Shown here piece by piece: positions 43,611 through 53,043 of a stretch of 64,000 nt of DNA. The notes under the pieces are model-generated. The model was not told the origin of the DNA, did not search any database, and saw nothing but the letters and a program-made list of their open reading frames with translations. Position 1 is the stretch's first letter. Every line of letters begins with the position of its first letter. The stretch is from Streptomyces sp. NBC_00370 (GTDB lineage Bacteria > Actinomycetota > Actinomycetes > Streptomycetales > Streptomycetaceae): positions 3,565,501 through 3,629,500 of the forward strand of contig NZ_CP107968.1 in the NCBI RefSeq assembly GCF_036084755.1, given 5' to 3'. The position numbers and the translations under genes are program-made.

Positions 43611-44393
43611 CTAGGTCAGCATGCCTTCGAGGCGTTCGCGGACGTTGTCCTTGTGTGCCTCCGGGTCCGGGACCAGTTGCTCGCGGTGTTCGGGGTCGCG
43701 GGCCAGGACGTGCAGTCGTCCGCCGCTGCGGGCCAGGACCAGATCCCGGCTGCTGCCCGCGGTCTCGGCCGATCCCTCCGCCGTGTATTCGGTGACGGTG
43801 ATCAGCGCGGAGCGCTCCGCCGCGGCGAGTACGGCGTCGGTGTCCGCCGACTCGTCGCGGTCCGCCGACGAGCCGCGCGGCAGCCATTCGGTGAGCGTGT
43901 CGAGGGCTTCGTCGAGCTTGTACAGGCCCATCTGGTGGACGCCGAGTGCGTCGATGCGGACCATGAGGCAGATGTGCTCGGGCTGGGGGAGCAACAGGAT
44001 CCGCCACGGCTCGCCCGGTCCCGACCCCGTCGTACGGGCGTCGAGCACCCTGCGGGCCCTTTGCTGGAAGGCCACCGCGATGCCCAGGTCGCCCTGCACC
44101 TGGACCTGCTCGCCCGTGTCTCCCGCCAGCAGCAGCTGCCGGGCCGCCAGCGAGCGTACGGCCTCGGCGATCACGTCGTCCGAGGGCCTGGCCTCCAGGA
44201 AGTCCACGATCGCGTCCACCGCGGTCAGCTCGGCGATGGTGTACGCGCCGAGCAGCACCGGGCCCGTGTCGACCAGGTCCACCACGGCCGTCACCAGCCC
44301 CTCAGGGGCGGTCGCCGCGCCGGGGTCCGACGGCGCCGCACCGGCGTCCGGCAGAACGGCCGGCGGGACGTCGCGCTGATCGTCGTCGCTCAT
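43611..44393 (-). CDS. Uncharacterised 260-aa protein
   Basis: Not recognised. It begins MSDDDQRDV, has no signal peptide or membrane helix, and contains alternating helix/strand regions (AELTAVDAIVDFLEA, EPWRILLLPQPEHICLMVRI, LVLARSGGRLHVLARD). The ATG at 44393 overlaps the stop of the gene before it (ATGA), so the pair works together. First chromosomal gene right of the element. Confidence 0.65.
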   Translation of the reverse strand: MSDDDQRDVPPAVLPDAGAAPSDPGAATAPEGLVTAVVDLVDTGPVLLGAYTIAELTAVDAIVDFLEARPSDDVIAEAVRSLAARQLLLAGDTGEQVQVQGDLGIAVAFQQRARRVLDARTTGSGPGEPWRILLLPQPEHICLMVRIDALGVHQMGLYKLDEALDTLTEWLPRGSSADRDESADTDAVLAAAERSALITVTEYTAEGSAETAGSSRDLVLARSGGRLHVLARDPEHREQLVPDPEAHKDNVRERLEGMLT

Positions 44394-45301
44394 GACGGTC
44401 CTCCCGGCTGCAGCAGTTCCACCACGGGCGGTACATGGCTCTCCCGCAGCACCTCGGCGGCGCTGCGCGAAGGGGTCTCGGTCACCCACACCTCGGAGTT
44501 GCCGAACAGCCCGCGGCCCGCCCTGCCGGACAGCGACTGTCCCAGCTCACCGGCCAGGTCCTGCCGGTCAGGCGGCGGGAACCTGGCCGCCAGGTCCGCG
44601 GAGACGGCGGTGACGTCGTCGGCCTCCTCCACCCGGCGCAGCGCCTGGGTCAGCACCCGCGCGACCGGCGGCGTCAGGGACGTCGGCACGGCGAGGAACG
44701 GCGACAGGTACAGCGGGCGGCGTTCGGTCATCCGGGACAGTCCCCAGGGCCCGACATTGCTGCGCGTGATCCGGTAGACCACGTAATCCATGAGGTGGCG
44801 GAGGTCGTCCACACTGGGCATCTTCTTGCCGCCGAAAGCGGCCGGTGTCTTCTCCAGCTGCACCCAGGTCCCCTGCGCGGTGCGCCCGTGCAGCTTCTCC
44901 CGCACCACGTCCCCGCGCATCCCGATGTCGGGATAGCGCGTCTTGTCGATGTCGCGGTGGTGGCTCGACAGGCGCTCGTGACTCACACCGGCGAACCGCC
45001 ACTTGTCGTACAGCTCCGGTGCGTCCACCAGCACATGCCCGCCGCACAGCACGTCGTGCAACTGGGGCACCTGGAGCCCGTGGCCTTCCAGATCAGAGAG
45101 GATCGCCGCTTCCTCCGGGCTGAGCCGGCGGGTCGCCGCGACGAGCCCCTTCCGGTACGCCCCGGACCGCGCCGTGATCTCGATCATGAGCCGGACCCGG
45201 GTACGCACCCGCTCGGCCCGCCGGTCGGTCGCAGGGTCCGAAGCTGCGCCACCGGGCCGCCTGAGGTGGGTCACCGCTGCCAGTGCGTGCTTTCGCTCCA
45301 C
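44390..45301 (-). CDS. Uncharacterised protein coupled to the 260-aa gene
   Basis: Up to 303 aa, starting at a GTG without a clear SD; an internal ATG at 45187 is an alternative. The middle (GDVVREKLHGRTAQG, TWVQLEKTPAAFGGKK, DLRHLMDYVVYRITRSNVGP, WG) has the compact charged look of toxin-type or secreted-effector domains, but I cannot place it. The preceding HHRDIDKTRYPD contains several potential catalytic residues. Joined to the next gene by a 4-nt overlap. Confidence 0.6.
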   Translation of the reverse strand: MERKHALAAVTHLRRPGGAASDPATDRRAERVRTRVRLMIEITARSGAYRKGLVAATRRLSPEEAAILSDLEGHGLQVPQLHDVLCGGHVLVDAPELYDKWRFAGVSHERLSSHHRDIDKTRYPDIGMRGDVVREKLHGRTAQGTWVQLEKTPAAFGGKKMPSVDDLRHLMDYVVYRITRSNVGPWGLSRMTERRPLYLSPFLAVPTSLTPPVARVLTQALRRVEEADDVTAVSADLAARFPPPDRQDLAGELGQSLSGRAGRGLFGNSEVWVTETPSRSAAEVLRESHVPPVVELLQPGGPS

Positions 45302-45443
45302 GTCGTCAGTACAGCACGGCGGACCGTGACCCGCACCAGCTCGGCCCAGCTCAGCGCCCTGGCCCGGGTGGATCAGGCATGGGTCCTGTGGGGGCTTTCA
45401 GGGGGAGGATGGTGGTCCAGCTCGCGGGTAGAGGAGGGGCATC

Positions 45444-46259
45444 TTGTCCGACGAGGGGTCGCCCGGCGGCCACATCGACACCAGCACCGCGCATTCCGCG
45501 CGCATCTACGACTACATCATCGGCGGCACGGACTACTACCCCGCGGACAAGGAGGCGGGGGACGCCATGTCCCGGGAGTGGCCCGCCATGCCGATCCATA
45601 TGCGGGCCAACAGGGACTTCATGCACCGGGCCGTGCGGTACCTCGCCGAAGAGGCCGGGGTCCGGCAGTTCCTCGACATCGGTACGGGGATCCCGACCTC
45701 GCCGAACGTGCACGAGACGGCCCAGGCCGCGGCCCCCGACTCGCGGGTCGTCTACGTGGACAGCGACCCGATCGTCCTGACGCTCTCGCAGGACCTGCTG
45801 GCCAGTGACCCCGCCGGCAAGACCGCCTACGTCGAGGCGGACATGCGCGACCCGGCGGCGATCCTGGCCGCCCCGGAGCTGCGGGACACCCTCGACCTCA
45901 GCCGGCCGGTCGCGCTGATGGTCATCGCGATCGTGCACTTCGTCATGGACGAGGACGACGCCGTCGGCGTCGTCCGCCGGCTGCTGGAGCCCCTCCCCTC
46001 CGGCAGCTACCTGGCGATGTCCATCGGCACCGCCGAGTTCGCGCCTGACGAGGTCGGCCGGGTCGCCCGCGAGTACGCGAAGCGCGGCATGCCGATGCGG
46101 CTGCGGACCATGGCCGAGGCCGAGGAGTTCTTCCAGGGGCTCGACCTGGTGGAGCCGGGCATCGCGCAGGTCCACAAGTGGCGGCCGGACGGGACGGTCA
46201 CGGAGGAGATCAGGGACGAGGACATCGCGATGTACGGCGCCGTCGCCCGTAAGCCCTAG
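45444..46259 (+). CDS. SAM-dependent methyltransferase, DUF574 type
   Basis: A 271-aa protein of the Streptomyces-abundant DUF574/Methyltransf_19 family: IDTSTAHSARIYDYIIGGTD at the N-terminus, SAM motif I FLDIGTGIPTSPN, acidic VVYVDSDPIVL and VALMVIAIVHFV. Cytosolic; the methyl acceptor is not known for most members. It stands alone and ends at a strong bidirectional terminator. Confidence 0.88.
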   Translation: MSDEGSPGGHIDTSTAHSARIYDYIIGGTDYYPADKEAGDAMSREWPAMPIHMRANRDFMHRAVRYLAEEAGVRQFLDIGTGIPTSPNVHETAQAAAPDSRVVYVDSDPIVLTLSQDLLASDPAGKTAYVEADMRDPAAILAAPELRDTLDLSRPVALMVIAIVHFVMDEDDAVGVVRRLLEPLPSGSYLAMSIGTAEFAPDEVGRVAREYAKRGMPMRLRTMAEAEEFFQGLDLVEPGIAQVHKWRPDGTVTEEIRDEDIAMYGAVARKP

Positions 46260-46279
46260 GGATCTCCCCCTGTTACGTC

Positions 46280-46312
46280 GCTGCCGGAACGCTCAACGAG
46301 CGTTCCGGCAGC
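46280..46312. terminator. Bidirectional terminator
   Basis: GCTGCCGGAACGCT-CAACG-AGCGTTCCGGCAGC, a perfect 14-bp stem between the convergent methyltransferase and DUF4234 genes. Confidence 0.9.
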
Positions 46313-46329
46313 GGCTGTTACGAGGACGG

Positions 46330-46833
46330 TCAGGCCGCCAGCGGCACCTCGGTGCCCGGGGCGGCTTCCTGGTACGCGTCGACGACCAGGTTGAGCTGAC
46401 GCTGCATGTACCAGATGTTCAGACCGAAGACGAACGCCAGGAACGTGCTCGCGGCGGGGCTGCACGTCACCGGGAGGCCGGCCGCGCGCTGCGCGTTCGC
46501 TATCGCCTTTCCGGTGTTGTGGAAGGAGATCAGCGGAGCGATCAGGGTCCAGCCCAGGAAGATCAGGACCAGCAGGCTGCCTGCGGGGTTGAGCTTCTGG
46601 CGGCGGTCGAACTGCTGCAGCTCCTTGTGGATTTTGAAGTACCAGACGAACTGGTAGATCCCGAGGGTGACCAGCGGCAGCCCGATCCACACCGCGACAG
46701 ACCCGCGACGCTTCATGGCCAGGCCGGTCAAGCGGCTCGCGATCGGGTTGTCGGTGGCGCTGGGCGCGAGAGCGCCCCCGGCCGGAGCCGAGTCGCTACG
46801 GGTGGACTCGGCGGTGGGCTGGATGTCAGTCAT
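46330..46833 (-). CDS. DUF4234 membrane protein
   Basis: A 167-aa protein with a polar N-terminus and three hydrophobic segments (VAVWIGLPLVTLGIYQFVWY, LLVLIFLGWTLIAPLISF, AASTFLAFVFGLNIWYMQRQ). The pattern TLGIYQFVWYFKIHKEL is typical of DUF4234. Function of the family is not established. Monocistronic, terminated by the hairpin at 46280-46312. Confidence 0.82.
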   Translation of the reverse strand: MTDIQPTAESTRSDSAPAGGALAPSATDNPIASRLTGLAMKRRGSVAVWIGLPLVTLGIYQFVWYFKIHKELQQFDRRQKLNPAGSLLVLIFLGWTLIAPLISFHNTGKAIANAQRAAGLPVTCSPAASTFLAFVFGLNIWYMQRQLNLVVDAYQEAAPGTEVPLAA

Positions 46834-47005
46834 GTGGTGTGTACTCCATATTTGCCTGCGCTGGATTCAGCTGGAGCAGCGTGACAGGGAAGTAGTTGAC
46901 TGATGGGGGTAGTTGCCGGTTCGTGATCTTTCGTCGCGCTACCGTGATCAGGTCGAATAGCGGCCGTCGGGGAATGCGGATCCAGGCGATGGCGTTTGCC
47001 CCCTG

Positions 47006-47368
47006 ATGAGTGATTCCGTCGATTTTGAGGGCGTACGCGCGCGGCTCGCCGCCGAGCGCGCCAGTACCGCTGCCCAGATCGTGGCGCTCCAGCGTGAGTA
47101 CGACGGCATCGTGGAAGCCAACGCCCTCATCGCCGTCGATGACGAGCACGACCCCGAGGGGTCCAACACCGCCTTCGAGCGGGCGCATCTCGGCGCCATG
47201 CTGGGGCGGGCGCGGCAGCAGCTTGTTGATCTGGAGCTGGCGCTCGAACGGCTGGAGGCAGGCGTGTACGCGCGGTGTGAGGTGTGCGGGGGTGCCATTC
47301 CCCTGGAGCGGCTGGAGATCCTGCCCGCCGTGCGGACCTGCGTGGCGTGTGCCGGACGGATCCACTAG
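47006..47368 (+). CDS. DksA/TraR-type zinc-finger protein
   Basis: A 120-aa protein: an N-terminal coiled-coil (RLAAERASTAAQIVALQREY, LGRARQQLVDLELALERLEA) and a C-terminal four-Cys finger, C-x2-C then C-x2-C (CEVCGG ... CVACAG). DksA/TraR proteins insert into the RNA polymerase secondary channel and adjust transcription, often with ppGpp. No clear SD precedes the ATG, so the message may be leaderless. Confidence 0.85.
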   Translation: MSDSVDFEGVRARLAAERASTAAQIVALQREYDGIVEANALIAVDDEHDPEGSNTAFERAHLGAMLGRARQQLVDLELALERLEAGVYARCEVCGGAIPLERLEILPAVRTCVACAGRIH

Positions 47369-47471
47369 AAGTGGCCCACATTTCCCGGCGCTGATTGGAA
47401 CTGCCGGCTGGGCAGGTCCGGCCGCTAGTTTCGTTCCACAGGCAACCACCACGTGCCAGGGGGAACGCGCC

Positions 47472-48749
47472 ATGCCGATCCGGATCCTGCCGCCGCCCGG
47501 TGCGCCGCGCGTCCTCGCCGCCGCGCAGCTCAGCAACTCCGTCGGTGACGGTGCGTACTACGTCTGCTCCGCCCTCTACTTCGTGCGGGTCGTCGGCCTC
47601 TCCCCCACCCAGATCGGGCTCGGGCTGACCGTCGCCTGGGCCGTCGGGTCGGTGGCCGGGGTGCCGCTCGGGGCGCTGGCCGATCGGCGGGGGCCGCGTG
47701 GGACCGCTGTGCTGCTCGCCCTGGCCACCAGCGCGGCGGTTGCCTCGTTCCTGACGATTCGGTCGTTCTCGCTGTTCCTCGTCGCCGCCTGCGTGTACGC
47801 CGTCGCCCAGTGCGGACTCGCCGCGACGCGGCAGGCGTTGCTCGCGGGGCTGGTCGCACCGCCCGACCGTACCGGCGTACTGGCCCACCTCCAGTCGACC
47901 CTCAACGCGGGCCTGGCGCTGGGGGCCGCGCTCGGTGGGCTCGCGCTGAGCCGGGACACCGCAGGGGCGTATCTCGCGGTGTTCGCGATGGACGCGGTGA
48001 GCTTCCTGGTCTGTGCCGTCGTGCTGCTCAGGCTGCCAACTGTCGCCCCCGTACCGGACCGTGGCAGCGGCGAGCCGCGGCTCGCCGTGCTGCGCGACCG
48101 GCCGTACGCCGTGGTGACGCTGATCAACGCCGTGCTGTTGCTGCGCATGCCGCTGCTCAGCCTGGCGATGCCGCTGTGGATCGTGGAGCGTACGAACGCG
48201 CCGAGCTGGCTCGTATCGGCGCTGTTCGTCCTCAACACCCTTGCGGTGATGGCCTTCCAGGTCCGCACCGCGCGTGCGGTGACCGGGCTGCGTACCGCGT
48301 CGCGTGCCGTGTGGCACTCGTCCGTCATCATGTTCGCCTCGTGCCTGGTGTTCGCCCTGTCGGCGGCCGGACTGCCCGGCTGGGCGGCGGCAGCGATCCT
48401 CGTCGTCGGCGCGACGCTGCAAGTCGTCGCCGAGATGCGGCAGTCGGCGGGGTCGTGGCAGATCAGCTTCGCGCTCGCACCGGCCCACCAAGTGGGCCAG
48501 TACCAGGGCTTCTTCGGTACGGGTGTGCCGGTGGCGCGGACCCTCGGGCCGCTGTTGCTGACCGCGCTGCTGGTGACCTGGGGCGTACCGGGCTGGCTGC
48601 TCCTCGGTGCGGTCTTCCTGGGCGCGGGGGCCGCGACCGGCCCGGCCGTACGGTGGGCGGAGCGCTCGCGTGCGAGCCGGGCCGGCACTGAGCGTTCCGC
48701 CCACTCCCACACCGGTCAGGACGCGGGAGCCGCCGCCGTCCGCGCGTAG
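47472..48749 (+). CDS. MFS transporter, 12 TM
   Basis: A 425-aa permease with about twelve membrane helices; motif A-like GALADRRGPRG lies between TM2 and TM3, and the second half is less conserved, as in drug/metabolite exporters. The ATG at 47472 has GGGGGAA upstream and follows the zinc-finger gene by about 100 bp. Its 3' end overlaps the convergent polysaccharide-deacetylase gene by 34 nt. The substrate is unknown. Confidence 0.85.
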   Translation: MPIRILPPPGAPRVLAAAQLSNSVGDGAYYVCSALYFVRVVGLSPTQIGLGLTVAWAVGSVAGVPLGALADRRGPRGTAVLLALATSAAVASFLTIRSFSLFLVAACVYAVAQCGLAATRQALLAGLVAPPDRTGVLAHLQSTLNAGLALGAALGGLALSRDTAGAYLAVFAMDAVSFLVCAVVLLRLPTVAPVPDRGSGEPRLAVLRDRPYAVVTLINAVLLLRMPLLSLAMPLWIVERTNAPSWLVSALFVLNTLAVMAFQVRTARAVTGLRTASRAVWHSSVIMFASCLVFALSAAGLPGWAAAAILVVGATLQVVAEMRQSAGSWQISFALAPAHQVGQYQGFFGTGVPVARTLGPLLLTALLVTWGVPGWLLLGAVFLGAGAATGPAVRWAERSRASRAGTERSAHSHTGQDAGAAAVRA

Positions 48750-49588
48750 TGCTCCGCGATCTCGTCCGTCGTCGTCAGCCACACTCCGGTGTGGTTGACG
48801 ACGTACTCCAGCGCCTGGTCGAGGTACTTGTGGCGGAACGGCTGGCCGATCACGAACGGGTGCAGGACCAGCGACATCACCCGGCCGCTCTCCGCCGACT
48901 CTGCGTAGAGCTGGTCGAACTGGTCCTTGACGATGCGCACGAAGTCAGGCCCGCTGACAGCCTTTCCGACGAACAGGCTGATGTCGTTGACCTCGATCGA
49001 GTACGGCACACTCAGCATGCCCGGCACGTTCAGCCGGTACGGCTGGTCGTCGTTGGCCCAGTCCAGGACGTACTCCAGGCCCAGTTCGGCCAGCAGCTCC
49101 GGGGTCCGGAAGGTCTCCGTGAGCGCGGGTCCGAGCCAGCCGCGCGGCCGTTGGCGGGTGGCCTTCTCGGTGGCGGCGATCACCTCGCCGAGATAGGCGC
49201 GTTCTTCGTCGGGCGTCATGTCGGCCTGGAAGATGGAGTTGTTCTTCCCGTGCGCGACCCAGGCCCAGTCGCGGTCCCTGCCCGCCTGGATGATCTGCGG
49301 ATAGCGCTCGCCGACATCGGAGTTGAGCATCACACTCGCGCGTACCTGATGGCGGTCGAGGCTCTCGATCAGCCGCCAGATGCCGGCCCGCGGGCCGTAG
49401 TCGCGCCAGCCGTAGTTCAGCGGGTCGGGCGCCAGCTGGGCGGTGCCGGGGAAGATGCTCGTGGAAGGCAGGTCGACTTGGTAGTGCTCGATGTTGAGCC
49501 CGACGTAGAAGGCGATCCGGGCGCCGCCCGGCCAGTGGATCGCGTCCCGTTCGGTGATCGGGGTGTAGTCGAAGAGCTGGTTGTCCAT
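48716..49588 (-). CDS. Polysaccharide-deacetylase-family protein (possible PuuE-like allantoinase group)
   Basis: A 290-aa NodB-fold protein: IAFYVGLNIEHYQ, SVMLNSDVGERYPQII, AWVAHGKNNSIFQADMTPDE, RGWLGPALTETFRTPELLAE, LDWANDDQPY and a late SLVLHPFVIGQP. The same fold includes cofactor-free allantoinase PuuE, and a purine-catabolism block (PucR, xanthine-dehydrogenase-like genes) lies 3 kb away, so a nitrogen role is possible but not proven. The ATG at 49588 (MDNQLFDY) begins homology-like sequence; an upstream extension is spurious. Confidence 0.75.
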   Translation of the reverse strand: MDNQLFDYTPITERDAIHWPGGARIAFYVGLNIEHYQVDLPSTSIFPGTAQLAPDPLNYGWRDYGPRAGIWRLIESLDRHQVRASVMLNSDVGERYPQIIQAGRDRDWAWVAHGKNNSIFQADMTPDEERAYLGEVIAATEKATRQRPRGWLGPALTETFRTPELLAELGLEYVLDWANDDQPYRLNVPGMLSVPYSIEVNDISLFVGKAVSGPDFVRIVKDQFDQLYAESAESGRVMSLVLHPFVIGQPFRHKYLDQALEYVVNHTGVWLTTTDEIAEHYARTAAAPAS

Positions 49589-49700
49589 GGGTGCCACCTC
49601 ATGTCCGCAGCGAAGGTCTCGGTGGCTCCATGCTCGAACCGTCACACTGGTGTGAAGGTCAAGCGGCAGCGGCAAGCGGCAGTGGCAGGCGGCACCAAAA

Positions 49701-49742
49701 GGCGGCCGGAGCCAGGGCTGTTGGGCCCTGGCTCCGGCCGCC
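49701..49742 (-). terminator. Very strong terminator hairpin
   Basis: A perfect 18-bp stem (49701-49718 with 49725-49742, arms GGCGGCCGGAGCCAGGGC and its complement) with a 6-nt loop, 50 nt past the stop of the LAETG protein gene. Confidence 0.9.
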
Positions 49743-49791
49743 CGGTGACTGGGTAGCTCGGTAGCCCGGTCGGTCAGCGGTCGGCCTGCCG

Positions 49792-50754
49792 TCAGTGGCG
49801 GCGGGCAGCCTGACGACGGCGCGTGATCAGGAGTGCGGCACCACCCGCTGCGAGCAGGACGGCGGCGCCGCCCACGGTGATACCGACGTTGCTGCTGCCG
49901 GTCTCGGCCAGACCACCGGCGGGGCTCTCGGACGCGACCGCGTCCACGTCACCCGCGGGGCTCGCCGAGTTGGCGGCGGCCGGGCTCGACTCCGCACCGG
50001 AGACCGTCTCGGACGGCGCGGGGGTCGACGACGCCGGCGGGGCCGGTGCGGTGGAGGTCTCGTCCGTCGGGGTGTCCGACGGCGTCGAGGTCGCGGGGGA
50101 CGACGGGCTCGACGGCGGTGTGCTCGGGATGGTCTGCTCGGTGCAGTTCTTCGTCCCGCCGTTCCACGACGCGATCAGCTTGTCCAGGATGACGGCGTGC
50201 TGCGGGCCGACCGGCAGATCGCCGTGCTCGAAGCCGTCGTTGGCGTTCTTGAGACCGTCGTACTTGACCGCACCGCGGTACAGGTCGACCTGCGCGAAGC
50301 AGCCGACGTCGGGCACCGCGATGTCGAGGGTGTCACCGCCGCCCGGCTTCACCTTCACCGTGTCGAAGTCGTGGAAGACCTGGTTGCCCGAGCTCTCCCA
50401 GGTGGCACCGTGGGTACGGTACGAGGCGAGCGACGCCGTGCAGGACGTGGCGTCCTTCGCGGCCCGCACCTTCACGTGCACCTTGCCGTCGTCGGACGGC
50501 TTCAGGTTCAGGTCGTCGACCTGGACGGAACCCTTCCAGGTCTGGCCGTCCAGGGAGAACTCGCACAGGTCGGTCGGGGTCTTCACACCGGCGCCCTTAC
50601 CCGGCTTGTATCCGGTCTGGTGGCCCTTGTTCCAGCCGTGGCCGCCGGGGCAGTCGCCCGCGTAGGCGGAGGTGGCCGCTGCGGTGGACAGGGCGAGGGC
50701 GGCAGCACCCACCCCGACAAAACGCCACAGGGTGACATGACGCGCTATGGGCAT
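49792..50754 (-). CDS. LAETG-type sortase-anchored surface protein
   Basis: A 320-aa exported protein: signal peptide (VTLWRFVGVGAAALALSTAA, cleavage near AYAGD), a Cys-containing beta-rich domain to about residue 200, a Pro/Ser/Thr/Ala linker, then the cell-wall sorting signal LAETG, a hydrophobic helix (VGITVGGAAVLLAAGGAAL) and the RRRQAARRH tail. LAxTG is the motif used by class E sortases in Streptomyces, so it should be linked to peptidoglycan. The ligand of the folded domain is unknown. Confidence 0.88.
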   Translation of the reverse strand: MPIARHVTLWRFVGVGAAALALSTAAATSAYAGDCPGGHGWNKGHQTGYKPGKGAGVKTPTDLCEFSLDGQTWKGSVQVDDLNLKPSDDGKVHVKVRAAKDATSCTASLASYRTHGATWESSGNQVFHDFDTVKVKPGGGDTLDIAVPDVGCFAQVDLYRGAVKYDGLKNANDGFEHGDLPVGPQHAVILDKLIASWNGGTKNCTEQTIPSTPPSSPSSPATSTPSDTPTDETSTAPAPPASSTPAPSETVSGAESSPAAANSASPAGDVDAVASESPAGGLAETGSSNVGITVGGAAVLLAAGGAALLITRRRQAARRH

Positions 50755-50965
50755 GCGAATCCAATCGTGACTTCACAACGCCCGACGAGAGTCCGCCGCA
50801 CAGGAACCTTCTAGAGAAGGGCGTGCCGAGGCGGTATCGGGCTGATGGTCGATTACCACTCGGGACACAACGGCCTCGGTGGTATCAGCATCGTTGTGCC
50901 TGGCGCAGTGGGCTGTCAACCTGGCCAGCGCAAAGTGGCGTTGGCCGGTTCGGCGCCCTCGCCGC

Positions 50966-51001
50966 GTTCGGCGCCGCGTTCGGCGCCGCGTTCGGCGCCG
51001 C
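50966..51001. repeat. Three tandem 12-bp repeats
   Basis: GTTCGGCGCCGC three times in a row, immediately upstream of the Mo-binding-type regulator. Each unit contains the palindrome GGCGCC. Confidence 0.8.
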
Positions 51002-51033
51002 GATGATCGGGGGCTGCGGCGTACTAGGGTGCG

Positions 51034-51432
51034 GTGGTGGCCTCGTACAGCATCGGCCGGGCAGCGGGGCTGCTCGGTGTCAGTTCGGAGACCGTCCGCC
51101 GGTGGGCCGACGGAGGTCAGCTGCTCATGGAGCGGGACGGTGCGGGGAACCGGACCATCGACGGCGTGAGCCTCGCGTCGTTCGCCAAGGACCGCGCGGT
51201 GGGTGTGCTTCCGGTGCCGGACGACGTGGCCACGTCGGTCCGTAACTCGTTCTCCGGGATCGTGACCGGGATCGTCGTCGACGACGTGGTGGCGCAGGTG
51301 GAGATCCAGTCGGGGCCGCACCGGGTGGTGTCGCTGGTGACGCGCGAAGCTGTCGACGAGCTGGAGATCGCGGTGGGTGTGATGGTCACCGCACGGGTGA
51401 AGTCGACCAATGTGCATATCGATCTGCGCTGA
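51034..51432 (+). CDS. Helix-turn-helix protein with a TOBE/molybdate-binding-like domain
   Basis: A 132-aa protein with an N-terminal MerR/excisionase-like HTH (SIGRAAGLLGVSSETVRRWA) and a C-terminal Mop/TOBE-like beta domain (VRNSFSGIVTGIVVDDVVAQ, VSLVTREAVDELEIAVGV, ARVKSTNVHI). Such mini-ModE proteins bind molybdate or tungstate and DNA. The adjacent xanthine-dehydrogenase-like enzyme needs a molybdenum cofactor, which fits a role in Mo-responsive control. Starts at a GTG. Confidence 0.78.
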   Translation: MVASYSIGRAAGLLGVSSETVRRWADGGQLLMERDGAGNRTIDGVSLASFAKDRAVGVLPVPDDVATSVRNSFSGIVTGIVVDDVVAQVEIQSGPHRVVSLVTREAVDELEIAVGVMVTARVKSTNVHIDLR

Positions 51433-51483
51433 CGTGCGTATCGGTCCGCGCTGAGCTGAGCTGTCTCTTGTCCGCCGTACCCT

Positions 51484-53043
51484 TCACCGCCCCGGGCGGC
51501 AGATGAGAGCCGCCCGCAGGTCCAGTTTGTGGTCGAGGCGGGAGAGATCGCGCCCGGTCAGGAACTCGATGCGCTGGACGCGGTAGTGGACGGTGTTGAC
51601 GTGCAGATGCATGGCCTCCGCCGTACGCGCCCACGACGCGTTGTGTGCGAGGAAGGCCTCCAGTGTCTCCAGCAGCACCCGGTGTGCCGCGCGGCTCTCG
51701 TCCGCCAGCGGGCCCAGGGTCCGCGCACTGAAGACGGCGCGTACGTCGGTGGGGATGCCGGCGAGCAGGGCGTCCAGGCTGGTGAGGTCAGCCATCGTCA
51801 CCAGCCGGGCGGCGGCGCCGGGTTCCACCGACGGCCGCTCCAGTCGCACCGCCGACAGCGCGTAGCGCGCCTGCACCAGGCTGCCGTGCAGGTCCGCCGC
51901 CGTGGCCGCCGGATCACCGGCCCCCGCGTGCAGCGCGCGACTCGGAGCGCAGGCGTGGAGTGCGGGCCACAGGTCGGCCAGTCGACGCACCGCGTCGGGT
52001 TCCCCCGCGCCCGGCTCGTGCAGTACCGCCGCCGTCCCGCCGTCCGGCAGTTGGCCGACGGCGAACCGTACACCGGGCAGGTGCCGCAGCGCCTCGGTGA
52101 GTGCGGCCGTCGCGTCGTCCGGGCGCTGTCCCGCCACGGCGCTGATCACCCGGTACGGCCCCTGCTCCGGCAGCCCGCACGCGCGCAGTGGCGTCATTAG
52201 TGACTTGCCGTCAGAATCACCACCAGTAGCGGGAGTTGAGTCGATCGCCGCGAGCAGCTCCGTCGCCCGCCGCCGTACCGCCGCATCCCGCCCCGCGCGT
52301 CCCTGCCGGTACCGGGCGACGACGTCGGCTATCTCGTACAGCACACGCGGCGGCACCTGGTCAGCGCCGCCCGGCAGACGCAGGTACCAGGCGTCGTACG
52401 CCGACGACTCCGCGTCGACGCGCAGCCCCGTCCTTGCCCCCGTCCCCGCCGGGCCCGCAGCACGCGCGTCGGCTGCCGCGCTCGCGGCGACGGCGACCGT
52501 ACGGCCCGTCGCCGACACGACGGAGCAGGCCGGTCCGCCCAGATGCGCGAGGGCCTGGTCGAGCAGGGCGTCGAGAGGCGCGGACGCCGCGAGCAGACGG
52601 CTCAGCTCGGTGCGTACGTTCCCCGGCAGCGCGTAATGGTCGTCCTGCCGGCGGCTGAGGTCCCCCCACTGCCGCAGATACACCTCGTCCGTGATGGCGC
52701 GGAAACTGGTGTGCGCCGGGACGGCCAACAGCGCGAGCCCGTGTGCGCGGCAGGACTCGACGAGCGCGTCGGGGACGGCGCCGTGCGTCTCCTCCCCGGC
52801 GAGCAGCGCGGGCGCGCCCGCGGTCCGCAGTGCCGTGACGAAGCGGTCGGCCTTCGCCCGGCTGTCGCCGTCCTGCCACCACACGAGACCGCTCAGCACG
52901 ATCTCCCCCTGCTGCAGGAACCGGGAGGGGTCGGCGAGGTCGGTCGCCGTCACACCGCTGATCTCCCGGGCGAGCAGGTCGTCCTCCGCCCAGAGGACGG
53001 CGAGGTCGAGGGCTTCGAGCTGGAGGAGATCGGTGACGTGCAT
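51484..53043 (-). CDS. PucR-family transcriptional regulator
   Basis: A 519-aa protein with an N-terminal PucR domain (VTDLLQLEALDLAVLWAEDD, EIVLSGLVWW), a long central region and a C-terminal HTH_30 domain (LETLEAFLAHNASWARTAEA, MHLHVNTVHYRVQRIEFLTG). PucR regulators control purine catabolism. The ATG at 53043 has AGGAG seven bases upstream; a longer frame to 53187 is not needed. It is divergent from the FAD-subunit gene across about 200 bp and probably regulates it. Confidence 0.88.
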   Translation of the reverse strand: MHVTDLLQLEALDLAVLWAEDDLLAREISGVTATDLADPSRFLQQGEIVLSGLVWWQDGDSRAKADRFVTALRTAGAPALLAGEETHGAVPDALVESCRAHGLALLAVPAHTSFRAITDEVYLRQWGDLSRRQDDHYALPGNVRTELSRLLAASAPLDALLDQALAHLGGPACSVVSATGRTVAVAASAAADARAAGPAGTGARTGLRVDAESSAYDAWYLRLPGGADQVPPRVLYEIADVVARYRQGRAGRDAAVRRRATELLAAIDSTPATGGDSDGKSLMTPLRACGLPEQGPYRVISAVAGQRPDDATAALTEALRHLPGVRFAVGQLPDGGTAAVLHEPGAGEPDAVRRLADLWPALHACAPSRALHAGAGDPAATAADLHGSLVQARYALSAVRLERPSVEPGAAARLVTMADLTSLDALLAGIPTDVRAVFSARTLGPLADESRAAHRVLLETLEAFLAHNASWARTAEAMHLHVNTVHYRVQRIEFLTGRDLSRLDHKLDLRAALICRPGR

